NCBI GenBank assembly: GCA_022559845.1
Contig: CM040126.1
Location: 228,910,641 to 228,974,640, forward strand
From: Amorphophallus konjac
Taxonomy: Eukaryota; Streptophyta; Magnoliopsida; Alismatales; Araceae
DNA length: 64,000 bases
Reading direction: 5' to 3'
Shown: positions 52,903 to 63,055 of the stretch, piece by piece
Numbering within the stretch: the first letter of the stretch is position 1
Layout: every line of letters starts with the position of its first letter
The notes under the pieces: model-generated
Told to the model about the DNA's origin: nothing
Databases searched by the model: none
What the model saw: only the letters and a program-made list of their open reading frames with translations
Program-made: the position numbers and the translations under genes

Positions 52903-53450
52903 GGCAAGGTCTGTACGGCCTGCGGGGTAAAGTCTGTACGGTCTGCGGGGGAAAGTCTGTATGGCCTGCGGGGTAAAGTCTGTACGGCCTGCGGGGAAAG
53001 TCTGTACGGCTTGCGGGGCAAAGTCTGTATGGCCTGCGGGCTGTAGAGGGGCAAGGCCTGTACGGCCGCGGGGCAAAGTCTGTACGGCCTGCGGGGTGAA
53101 GTCTGTACGGCCTGCGGGGGAAGTCCGTACGGCCTGCAGGGTGAAGTCTATACGGCCTGCGGGTGAAGTCCGTACGGCCTGTAGGGCGAAGTCCGTACGG
53201 CCTGCAAAGTCTGTACGGCCCGCGGGGCGAAGTCTGTGCAGCCTGCGGGGTGAAGTCTGTACAGCCTGCAGGGTGAAGTCTGTATGGCCTGCAAAGTCTA
53301 TACGGCATGCGGGGCGAAGTCTGTACGGCCTGGGGGGCGAAGTCCGTACGGCCTGCAGGGTGAAGTCTGTACGGCCTGCAAAGTCTATGCGGCCTGCGGG
53401 GCGAAGTCTGTACGGCTTGCAAAGTCTGTACGGCCCGCGGGACGCTGTAG
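52903..53450. repeat. GTCTGTACGGCC tandem array, right part
   Basis: Continuation of 25085-25622 after the insertion; the first five bases are the GGCAA duplication. About 24-bp units (AAGTCTGTACGGCCTGCGGG plus 4 bases) with occasional shorter ones. The long minus and plus ORFs across it mirror the repeat and are not taken as genes. Confidence 0.85.
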
Positions 53451-53589
53451 TCAGTGCAGCCCTTGGCCCGGAGCCAGTGCAGGTCACGAGGACTATGCAC
53501 GTGGAGAATGAGGTCCGTGCACACATGTACGGAGCTAGGCCAGGGTCGGTGCACAAAGGCGCCGGGTTATCGAGGAAATGCATGCCAAG

Positions 53590-54450
53590 CGTGTCACTGG
53601 GGGGGGTTCCAGTAGGTAAGGGAGTGTGCCGTGGAGGGTTGATATGGTGTACCGGTGAAGGCTGGAATAGGCATGCCGGCGAGGGCCCACTCCCCCTTTA
53701 CTTATTTTAAGGCTTTTCTTTTCTTCTTTTCCTCGATCTTTATATAGTCTTATACAAATCTTTTCTCCCTCTTCCCCCGACCTCTTCCTAGTAGATTGAG
53801 CATTTAATTCATCACATCGTCGTTTAATCCGATTCCTCTCATGTTGCCCGCAGTGCCTTATTTCGGTTAGAATGTTTTATCGCCGGGCGTTCCTTTCGTT
53901 CGTTGTTTCTTTTGACTTTTAAACACATTATTATCAGTTCCACCAAAAATTCGGTAGCATCTCCCCTTGACCCAAGCGTAAGGGAGATAAAGGGAACGCA
54001 CCCATAGGGAGTGGCGGAACCCGTCAACTGGAGGTGGGCGCCCAAAGGCGGCAGCACCTTTAATGAATCCGCGGAAAACCACGGAGAAATCAACGAGCGG
54101 GAGACCTGGCTAAGACAGACTGAGAGTGCACTAGGTAGGAGGAGATGGCAACCGTGCCGGGCAAGAGGGCTCCAGGAGCGTGCCGGGCTAGAAGGGTTAG
54201 AGGGTGTACCGGCTAGAGGGGCTGATAGGCCGTGTCGGGCTGGGAGGTGTACCGGATGGGGCTGGCTAGAGTGTGCCGGCCTGGGAGGGTCTGGGGTGTG
54301 CCGGTGAGGAGTCAATAAGAGTGTGCCGGTGAAGGGCGTCAAAAGCGTACCGGCAAAGGATGGTATAGGGTGTGCCGGCGAGAGCCCAACAGAGTGTGCC
54401 GGTGAAGGGTTGCTGAAGGTGTATCGGTGCAGGGCTTAGCCGAGGCGTAC
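53590..54450. repeat. GTGCCGG-GAAGG degenerate repeats with unique core
   Basis: GTGCCGG(T/C)GA(A/G)GG words flank a unique stretch (53700-54120) that includes a T-rich tract. They are dense at 54150-54450 with 20-33 bp spacing. The block order mirrors the left flank of the array at 24920-25080. Confidence 0.6.
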
Positions 54451-55230
54451 CGCTGGGGGCTGGGGAGGTTGAGTAAGGGAGTGAAGACTGAGGGCTAGCC
54501 AGGTGGGCTGGGGCTGAGGAAGGGAGGAAGGCCAAGGGGGGCGTTGGTGGCTGGGTGTTGAAGAGAAGAAGAGGGGGGGCTCTCCCCTCAGGCAAACGGG
54601 CAAGGTTGGAAGCCAGGGAGGAGGGTATTGAGCTTCTGAGGCCCCGAGAAAATGGAAGATTGAACCCCCTTGGGCCAAAGACTAAGCGTAAGGCCAGGGA
54701 TCATACGGGAAAATGACGTCGACGTGGAGACTCCCAAAACACCGGAGACGGAGAGAAAATAGACAACACACCGTGCACCCTGGCATAAATCAACGGAAAC
54801 AACAAGAAACCCAAGAAGGGTGATTTTTATTCACGCAGGGGGAGTGACCACAATGGGCCACATACATTACGAAGCACATACATGCCGAAGCTGCGCCAGG
54901 GAAGGGGGAAAGATCATGCAAATGAAAGTAGAGGAAGGAAACGGGAGGAGTGTTGGGGCCGAATAGGGGTGACTACTCCCTGCCCTTCCCCCACTCCCTC
55001 CTTTACATCACCGCTCACTTTCCCCCTCTCACTCCCTCCCTTACTCTCTCTGTTGCGTGATCGTCGGAGGGGAACCCTACAGCGTAGCTCCCTTCTTCCT
55101 CTTTCTCTTCTCCCTTCTTCTTCCGCTGTGGCAGCGTTGTTGTTGCTCTCTGCAGCTATCTCCGGCCCTCTTCCACTTCTCTTTTCTTCTTTTTTTGTTC
55201 CTACTTCCTGTCTCCCTCTTTCTTTGTTCC
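54451..55230. other. Noncoding DNA, pyrimidine-rich at 54975-55230
   Basis: No gene supported. On the minus strand 55230 to 54975 is a purine-rich leader directly downstream of a TATA box, so a minus-strand transcript may start here. Confidence 0.35.
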
Positions 55231-55233
55231 GAA

Positions 55234-55254
55234 GAAGAGGGGTTTTTATACCCC
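55234..55254 (-). promoter_or_regulatory. Minus-strand TATA box
   Basis: On the minus strand GGGGTATAAAAACCCCTC, a strong consensus. It divides two GTGCCG-type repeat blocks. Downstream (leftward) sequence is purine-rich and noncoding. An LTR promoter of an unassigned minus-strand element is the likeliest source. Confidence 0.5.
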
Positions 55255-55439
55255 ACACGGCGGGAGCGTTCGAACACGGCAGTCGGAAGCGGGAAGCGAC
55301 TGGTCAAGATGGGGTTTGACTTCCCCCATCCTGGATGTCAGGGGAGTAGCCTGCGTGGCCCAACCTCCGGCCGACACCTCGGACAGTCCACTATGCGCCA
55401 AAGATCTGTAGGGCATGGGCCTGAGATTTGGTCTACCGG

Positions 55440-55940
55440 ATGTGCCGTTGAAATGCCTGAACGTTGTGCCGCTGGCGGGTTCAACAAGCGTGCCGCGGAA
55501 GGGCCAAAAGGGCGTGCCGCTGGAAGGCACGGCAAGCGTGCCGCTGAAGAGCCCAAAGGGCGTGCCGCTGAAAGGGCATGAGGGCGTGCCGCTGAAGGGG
55601 CACGAGGGCGTGCCGCTGAAGACCACTAGAGGCGTGCCGCTGGGGGGGGCCTCAGGGCGTGCCGTTGAAGGGATCCAGGGGTGTGCCGCTGAATGGCCAA
55701 GAGAGCGTGCCGTTGACGGGGCCTCAGGGCGTGCTGTTGAAGGGCTCCAGGGGCGTGCCGTTGAACGGCCCAGAGGGCGTGCCGCTGAAGGGCCCAAGGG
55801 CGTGCCGTTGAACGGCCAAGAGGGCGTGCCGCTGAAGGGCCCAGAGGGCGTGCCGCTGAAGGGCCCAGAGGGCGTGCCGCTGAAGGGGCCTCAGGGCATG
55901 CCGTTGAAGGGCCAGGAGAGCGTGCCGCTGAAGGGCTAAA
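55440..55940. repeat. GCGTGCCGCTGAAGGG tandem array
   Basis: About 17 units, mostly 24 or 30 bp, built on GGGCGTGCCGCTGAAGGGCC. Since periods are multiples of three, long ORFs appear on both strands (+ GVPLKGPE, - PLGPSAAR); I regard these as accidental. Confidence 0.8.
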
Positions 55941-56239
55941 CGGGCAATTCTGAGCCCATTGTGAGCACGAGTTGTGGCCCGTTTGAGATCCTCCGAGGCC
56001 CATGGATTGTGGGGCTCTTGGTGGTCGATTTCTCTTCACTGCCATGACCCCGGAGGTGGCTTCACGGTAATGTGTGTGTGTTCAGAGAGTCCGGATGGCC
56101 CTCCCTTCTTCGCAGTCTCTTAAGTTATCATTGTTGTTGATGCGGGACTAGTTGGGACATACTGTAGTGTAATTTTGCATGTCCAAAAATGCCCCCCACC
56201 CACGGGTAGCGCAGGCGAAGCATGAGCCAGGGGGTGCCC

Positions 56240-57345
56240 GTGGGTGTACTTGTCTCTTCTTTCCTTTTGTCGGTGCCGACGGGATGTCGAGAGTTGACCT
56301 GGCATGCTTGTCTCTTCTTCTCTTCGTCAGCGCCGAGGGGGTGCCGGGGACTGACGTAGAATGTTGGTCTCTTTGCCTCTTCATCAGAGCCGACGGGGTG
56401 CCGGGAATTGAAGCAGTACGTTGGTCTCTTCGTCTCTTCATCAGTGCCGACGGGGTGTCGGGAACAGAAGCAGTATGTTGATCTCTTCGTCTCTTCATCG
56501 GTGCGGACGAGGTGCCGGGAACTGAAGCAGTACATTGGTCTCTTTGTCTTTTCATCAGTGCCGACGGGGTGTCGGGAGCTGAAGCAGTATGTTGGTCTCT
56601 TTGTCTCTTCATCAGTGCCGACGGGGTGTCGGGAGCTGACCTGGTTTATTGCTTTCTTCCTCTCTTCGTCAGTGCCAACGGGGTGTTGGGAGCTGACCTG
56701 GTTTGTTGGTCTCTTCTTCTCTTCGTCAGTGCCGATGGGGTGTCGAGAGCTGACCTGGTTTGTTGATTTCTTTGTCTCTTCGTCAGTGCCGACGGGGTGT
56801 CGGGAGCTGACATGGCTTATTGATCTCTTTGTCTCTTCGTCAGTGTCGACGGGGTGTCGGGAGCTGACTTGGCTTATTGATCTCTTTGTCTCTTCGTCAG
56901 TGCCGACGGGGTGTCGGGAGCTGACCTGGTTTGTTGATCCCTTTGTCTCTTCGTCAGTGCTGACGGGGTGTCGGGAGCTGACATGGCTTATTGATCTCTT
57001 TGTCTCTTCGTCAGTGCCGACGGGGTGTCGGGAGCTGACCTGGTTTATTGGTCTCTTCTTCTCTTCGTCAATGCCAATGGGGTGTCGGGAGCTGACATGG
57101 CTTATTGATCTCTTCTTCTCTTCGTCAGTGCCGATGGGGTGTCGGGAGCTGACATGGTTTGTTGATCTCTTTGTCTCTTCGTCAGTGCCGACAGGGTGTC
57201 GGGAGCTGACATGGTTTGTTGATCTCTTTGTCTCTTCGTCAGTGCCGACGGGGTGTCGGGAGCTGACCTGGTTTGTTGGTCTCTTCTTCTCTTCGTCAGT
57301 GCCGACAGGGTGTCGGGAGCTGACATGGCTTGTTGGTCTCTTTGT
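56240..57345. repeat. 57-bp minisatellite, about 19 units
   Basis: Exact 57-bp period (for example unit ends at 56821, 56878 and 56935). Each unit holds CTCTTCGTCAGTGCCGACGG and GGTGTCGGGAGCTGAC. Units at both ends are more diverged than the middle ones. Because 57 is 19 codons, the minus strand reads a 19-residue repeat (EETKRSTNHVSSRHPVGTD) for over 350 residues and the plus strand another for 360. Neither has a plausible gene context. Confidence 0.92.
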
Positions 57346-57379
57346 CTCTTTTCTTCTTTTCTCTTTTTTTTTGAACCAC

Positions 57380-57530
57380 ATTACCGTTACAAGCGCCCTT
57401 TCGGGTTTTCGCCGGTACCGGCCCCCTCTTGCTTTTGCCCACGCGCCCTCTCGGGTTTTCACGCGGTGGGATACCCGATTTTACCTATAGCGCCCTTTCG
57501 GGTTTTCGCCACAGCCGGGTTGTTGTCATT
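57380..57530. repeat. Three CGCCCTTTCGGGTTTTCGCC repeats
   Basis: Near-copies at about 57397, 57448 and 57492. CGCCCTTTCGGG can pair loosely with itself. They lie between the 57-bp and 129-bp arrays. Confidence 0.65.
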
Positions 57531-57654
57531 TTTACCCTTGTCCCCGTGTGGGGGCAAGTTCGGCGGGGCACCTCTATTTTAAGCCCCTCTCTCTTTTTCT
57601 CTCTCTATATATATTTATATATGTTTCCTGACGGGTAGGCGATATATGATTGTT

Positions 57655-57995
57655 GGCTAGGGCCCAAAGCCTTGTGCCGAAAGACAAGGCTCATTCGTTG
57701 GCAAGAAGATAATGCCAACGCAACGGGGGAATTTCCGCCGATTCGGACGTAAGGTCCGTAATGGCAATATTGTATGGAGTGGGCGGCTAGGGCACGAAGC
57801 CTTGCACCAGAAAGGGATTTGTTCGTTGGCAAGGGACTAATGCCAATGCAAGGATAGAGATTTGGCCGATTCAGGCGTAGGGCCCGTAATGGCGATTCTG
57901 CATGAAATAAGGTGGCTGGGGCACGAAGCCTTGCGCCGGAAAAGGATTTATCCGTCGGCGAGGAACTAATGCCAACGCAGGGGTGGAGCCATCTT
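57655..57995. repeat. 129-bp tandem repeat, 2.7 units
   Basis: GGCTAGGGC/GGCTGGGGC starts at 57655, 57784 and 57913. Shared words are AAGCCTTG(C/T)(A/G)CC, TTCGTTGGCAAG and TAATGCCAACGCA. It lies 300-650 bp upstream of the TATA box at 58298. Confidence 0.88.
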
Positions 57996-58035
57996 TGCCC
58001 GCGTGGATGCCTGTCGATACATAGGGGCGTGCGGA

Positions 58036-58290
58036 TGGAAGATATATATATATATATATATATACGTATTATTATTATTATTATTCCCCCTTTTTTTTCT
58101 TTTTTTATTCATTTCCCTCTCTCCTTTTTTCTTTTTCCCCTTTTTCCTTTCCTTTTTTTTCTTCTTTTTTCTTCTTTTTTTTAATTTTCTTCTCTAACCC
58201 CTTTTTTTTCCTTTTTTTTTATTCGTTCTTCTTTTTCCCCTCCCCCCTTTCTATTTTCCTCCTTTTTTCTTCTCTTTTTTTTCTTTTTTT
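58036..58290. repeat. TA and ATT microsatellites and T/C-rich tract
   Basis: (TA)n at 58038-58062, (ATT)n at 58066-58085, then about 200 bases that are almost only T and C. It ends just before the TATA box, a nucleosome-poor type of sequence often seen next to promoters. Confidence 0.85.
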
Positions 58291-58297
58291 TGTGTGT

Positions 58298-58306
58298 CCC
58301 CTATAT
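58298..58306 (+). promoter_or_regulatory. TATA box upstream of PMD gene
   Basis: CCTATATAACGGGGCGGGG. A leader follows with possible 5' splice donors (GGG|GTGAGG near 58485 and CAG|GTAATG near 58767), then the 3' splice site at 59450 just before the PMD start codon. Confidence 0.5.
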
Positions 58307-58719
58307 AACGGGGCGGGGTGGCTCGAACGGGCCACCCCCCTTTTCAAACTCTCCATCTTCCCTCTCCCTTTCTCTCTCTTCGGCGATCGAACGGGCGGAG
58401 CCCCCCCTTTCTTCTCCTTCCTCTTCGTCTCCTTCGTCGCCAGGCGCCAACGCCGCCGTTGTGGTCGTCTTCTCCATCGCCGGGGTGAGGAGACCATCAC
58501 GGAGGGGTCTTCCCCTCCCTCCCTCTTCCTCTCTTCCTTCCCCGTTCTCCTTCTTCTCCTCTTCCCATTCCCTACTTCTTCTTTTCTTCATCCTCGGGGG
58601 ACGGCGGAGCCTTAGACTCCCTGTCCCTCTTCTCCTTCCTCTTCCCCTTCTTTTCTTCGTCTTCTTCTCTTTGTCTTCTCCTCTGGGGCCATGGAGGATG
58701 GCGGGATGTCGCCGGTTGT

Positions 58720-59170
58720 GCCGTGGAGAGGCCGTTGGAGCATGCCGGTGACGGGTGCTCGTGCCAGGTAATGGGGGTGCAGACGCGTCGGGCTAGGGGA
58801 CACGGGTGCTGTGCCGGGTAGTGGTTCCCGGAGGTGTGCCGGGGAAGACGCTGGGGCGTGTCGGGGAAGACGCCAGGAAGCGTGCTGGGGAAGATGCCAG
58901 GAAGTACGCCGGGGAAGACCGCCTCAGGACATGCCGGGGAAGGGCTACCGCAGGGCGTGTCGGCGAAGCGCCAGAGGGGCCGTGCCGGGGAAGGCAGCTG
59001 CAGGGCGTGCCGGGAAAGACACCCAGGGGTGTGCCGGGGAAGCGCCATGGGGGCGTGCCGGTGAAGGCACCCGGGGGGTGTACCGGCGAAGCCCCTCGCT
59101 GGGTGTGTCGGCGAGGGCTGCCGCAGGGCGTGCCGGTGAAGGCCATTCCAAGGCGTGATGGGGAAGGGGC
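58720..59170. repeat. GTGCCGGGGAAG tandem array in the leader
   Basis: About 15 units of 24-33 bp built on GTGCCGGGGAAGRC. If the TATA box at 58298 is used, the array lies in the first intron or leader of the PMD gene. Confidence 0.75.
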
Positions 59171-62100
59171 CTTAGGCCGTATACCGGCAGGGGGAGAAGG
59201 AGGACTTTCTTCAAGCTGAGGACTTCTGGTGTTGCCTTTCGGGGCCCACCGTGACTTGTTGGGGCCATCACTCCTTGTGGACGCGCACCCGTGTTTTCCC
59301 TTAGGCCTCTAGCCTAGGGGAAACTCTGCCAAAATTTCATCAGAAATTGGCAGTGTCTTATTCATTTTACTTGTAGTGGAGCCCCTTTACAATTTTCATT
59401 TCTCTTCGCCCGTGGCTTATTCTGATCTTCTGTTTGTTGTATCTTTGCAGATAAATGGCTGCCACAAGCGGTTCTTCTGCTCATGCTGCCGCTATCGGTG
59501 CCGACCTTGTTCCCCAGGTTTCAGTGCCAGCCGTCACATGGCTCAATGTAGAGGAACTAGACAGGGAGCATGCTGAAATAGCAGCACTGGCCGTGTCTTC
59601 GGACTCTGAGACCGAGATGATGGACTATAATCTGCTCTCTCGGGTTGAGAACTGCTTCACCTTCGATCGGACCGGTGAATATCGGAGGGACTTCCCGAAG
59701 GATAAGCATTTCATCCGGTTTTTGAAGTACTTCCGCTCCCAGGAGAGGCAGGAGCTATGAGCTGTGCGGGAGGTCGATCAAGTGATTCTGCAGGCACGCG
59801 ATAGTTTGTTGTATAGTGTCCCGAGGAGCATCCCGATGTATCTGGTGGGGGAGGCCCGGGAGTGGAAGCCTATCTTGAGGATCCAAGAGGTGTTGCCAGC
59901 TAAAGACAGGCTGGGGCGAGCACCCCAATTCGTCCCGGCAAAGTGGGACATGTCCGCTGGGCGAGTGCAGGGCGAGTCGCCCCGATTTGGTTTGTTCTTG
60001 GCTCCCCTGAAATGGGGCTATAGGGAGGAGCCATTCATCTTGGACTGCCTGGCCATCAGGTTCAAGTACGAGCTATCGCTAGGCTATTTCGGGGAGCTGA
60101 AGCTTCAGGATGCACACAGCTTCCGAGAAGGGGCAGTAGAGTTCACTGAGTATGTGCTATTCAACTACGCCCCGTTGCTGGTCCGAGCAGGTATTTACCA
60201 CAGCGTCTACGCCTCCCGCTACGGCTACCCCATCTCCAAGGGCCTCTGCTGCGGCATGATAGAGGTGTTTAGTGCCGAGACCAACACCTTTTACACGGTA
60301 GAAGGTGAAACTTCACTGGATCTATGGAGCCTCAGTCAGCTGAGCGGCTTACCCATTGACGCGGAGCCCTATGAAGAAGTCTGCCTCCCCAACCTGATCA
60401 AAGATGAAACCAACGGGGACGGCTACTATTCTCTTGGGTATTCATATCGGTATCTCATGAAGGCGTACCGGGAGTTATATCAGCAGGCACACGGTGGGAG
60501 GCAGCCTCCTCGCGGGGATCGGAAGAGGGTCCGCCTGACTCTGTGGTTGCAGTATTTTTACGATGGACTAAAGCAATACGCGGAGTTTCCATGCATCGGC
60601 ACCGCTGTTGCTCGTAAGAAGCGTGCCAAGCCCTAGACCGACGTGAAGATCCCTTCCAGGGGGCGCTGGAGTGGGCCCAATCCGATGGGGGTTGACCCGC
60701 TGACGCACTGTGCCGCTTATCTGACGTACTGGCTGTGCTCGTTTGCCATGCCATACGGGGACGAGACAGTCATTCGACCGGATGCCATCTACCCGGCGTG
60801 TCAAATGGCGTGGGGAATCAAGCTGTCCCTATGCCCGGCCACTCTCTGTCTGATCTACAAGACGATGGGAGACATTAGCACTCAGCAGTTCCCGAGGCAA
60901 GCCCGGTACGTGTGTCTGTTGCACTTCTTCAATGCATGGGTCTGCTCGCTATTCCCGGAGTTTGCCCCACGCGCTCTTCAAGACTGGGGGCTGGTGCCGA
61001 CGATGTTGGAGTTCGCCAGCACAGAGCCAAGCTCTACTACCATGCGGCTGTATGACATTTGGGGCCGGTTGACAACGGTTCCCTGGGATGCGGCCGGCAC
61101 CATTCACTTCTAGACGCTAGCCACACATTCAAGCCCTCTGGTGAACAATAAGAGGGAATGCAAAGATGATCAGGTGGAGAAGTACGTCCACCCCATCAGC
61201 CAAGAGAACGTGGTCCGCCCATTGCTTGAGCCCGAGCTGAGAGACTGGGCGCTATCTATTCGCCCAAGTGTGCTGGCGTTTAGGAAGGGGGACAATGTGC
61301 TGTTGGAGCCATATTACCCTTTCTGGTTTGGCCGAAACATCGGATATGATCAGCATATCCCTGTCTATCATGCACAGTTCGGCTTGCCTTCACGAAATCT
61401 TCGGGGAAGTTCGGTCGCCGAGCATGCCAGGAGTTGGTGGGATTTCTTCCATCGGGCGGACTCTGCCACCTTCAGAGTGCCAGCCCCCGGTCGCATCCCC
61501 CGAGTGACTCCGGAATATATAAAATGGTGGAACGCCCGGACGACCTTCTATCAGCTGCACAAGACCGACTGCTGGGACGGGGCCGAAAGGAAATTCCTGA
61601 GCAGGCAGCCGGTACCGGTACTCGATATTAAGCCGGAGCATCTCCTCCGGCTCAAGAACAGGCAGGAGAAGGAGGTGGTGGCATATCTAGCCGCTCGCCG
61701 GGAGGCTCGGGAAGAGAGGCCGACACCAAAAGTGGAGCTACCCCCGGTGGCGAAGGATAACTACAAGAAGACCCTGAGGGACCTTTGCCGGATAGGGAGT
61801 GACCGTCTGGAGGTCATCAATTATCCGCACCCCATGGAAGAGGAGGGCACTCCCACAAAGAGCTGGCGCCCGGAGAGAGACCCGATCTGCCCATACCACA
61901 CGTTCATGAGGCGGGAGGAGAGGAAGCCCGAAAATTATAAGGACACCACGTGGCTATATGTCCTCCTCCGAGTGAATGGGCTGAAGATCGAGGATCAGAC
62001 GGCCGTCATTCTGGGCAAGCGCCTACAGGTCTCCTATTATTATGCCGACGGGTGGGGCATGGACCACTTCAATCTTTTCTGCCACCTTTCATCAAAGAAG

Positions 62101-62209
62101 CATGCGGACCTGACTGCTCTCACTGATCATTGCCATAAGATCGAGAACGTGTGCTGGCTGGTCCGAGAGGCGGCGCGTCGGGACAAGGAGCCGTCCCTGA
62201 GCTATTGGC

Positions 62210-62300
62210 GTATTTAATCTTTCCACCTCTTTTTATTCTCATTCCTGCGACCTTGGTAGATTATCGGGTGCTAATCATATGCGTGTGTCTATTTTGACAG
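62210..62300 (+). other. PMD intron 1 (predicted)
   Basis: GTATTT...TTTTGACAG, 91 bp, with a good branch-point word TGCTAATC near 62269. Without splicing the frame ends at TAA 62215. It splits a codon after its first base (phase 1). Confidence 0.6.
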
Positions 62301-63055
62301 ACCATCCCGATAGCGTGCAAATGGCGATGTACCGGAATCTCCTTCGGCTCGTCCAAAAGCCCGCATACTTCGAGGCCGCACTGCCAGCTCCCACTATGGC
62401 TCTGTTGCCCAAGGCTGTGAAGAGGTCCCAGGTGAAGTTGCCTGTGAAGAAGGCAGTGGATGCCGCCAAGGTGGCCGGGCGGCGAGAGGCAAAGCGCAGG
62501 AAAATGGAGGCTGCTAAGGCTTCGGCGACTATTCCTCCGGCGTCGAGAATTCCCTCCTTCGAGGAGTTCGAAGTCGCCCAGGCCGAGCCGAGTCAACCTG
62601 CCGGTTGGAATCCCGAACCATTAGTGTGCTTTTAAGGTCTATTTTAATTCCGAGGCAAGGCTTTTCCACATAAATGTCTCTTCTTTTTTTTCTTTCTGCT
62701 GCTGTGGAAGAGCCTGTACCCACGCCCATTCCTGACGTGGAGGAGCCAGCTCCTGCACCCGTCCCTGATGTGGCAGAGCAAGCATCCGTGCGCATTCCTG
62801 ACGTAGGGGAGGCCGCGGTTGCAGCAGGGGAGAGTTCAGCGCCGACTCCGACTCCCCTATTGCGAGTCAAGGAGAGATCTCGGGCAAAGTCACCTGTTAA
62901 GAAAGCGTTGGCTGACGCCAAAGCGGCTAGGCGGCAAGAGGCAAAGCGAAGGAGGGCAGAGGACTCCTCGGCTTCGGCGGCTGTCTCTCTGGTGGCTCCC
63001 ATTTTGTCGTTCAAGGAGTTCGAAGTCACTCGAGCCGAACCGAGCTGCCCCACTG
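62301..63055 (+). repeat. Duplicated phase-1 exon pair in PMD gene
   Basis: Exon 2 (62301-62603) and exon 3 (62711-63055) share a module. Exon 2 has VKLPVKKAVDAAKVAGRREA, KRRK and SRIPSFEEFEVAQAEPS; exon 3 has AKSPVKKALADAKAARRQEA, KRRR and APILSFKEFEVTRAEPS. Both begin and end in phase 1. Exon 4 keeps only a trace (SPIKEALD). Confidence 0.75.

Noticed and set aside
52895..53710. Overlapping 219-249 codon ORFs (both strands) over the GTCTGTACGG array
   Set aside because: They mirror a stop-poor tandem repeat in several frames at once; the same happens in the separated left part of the array.
54882..55581. Protein-coding gene with Ser/Leu-rich product around 54.9-55.6 kb
   Set aside because: The ORFs are pyrimidine-tract translations next to a minus-strand TATA box and a tandem array; no domain is visible.
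56128..57462. 444-codon minus-strand ORF with 19-residue repeats, as a gene
   Set aside because: It coincides with a 57-bp tandem array that is open on both strands; there is no non-repeat domain, promoter or homologous neighbour.
58219..59271. Several 90-158 codon ORFs on both strands near 58.2-59.3 kb
   Set aside because: They overlap each other in the T/C-rich tract and the GTGCCGG array; the only supported coding frame in the area begins at 59455.
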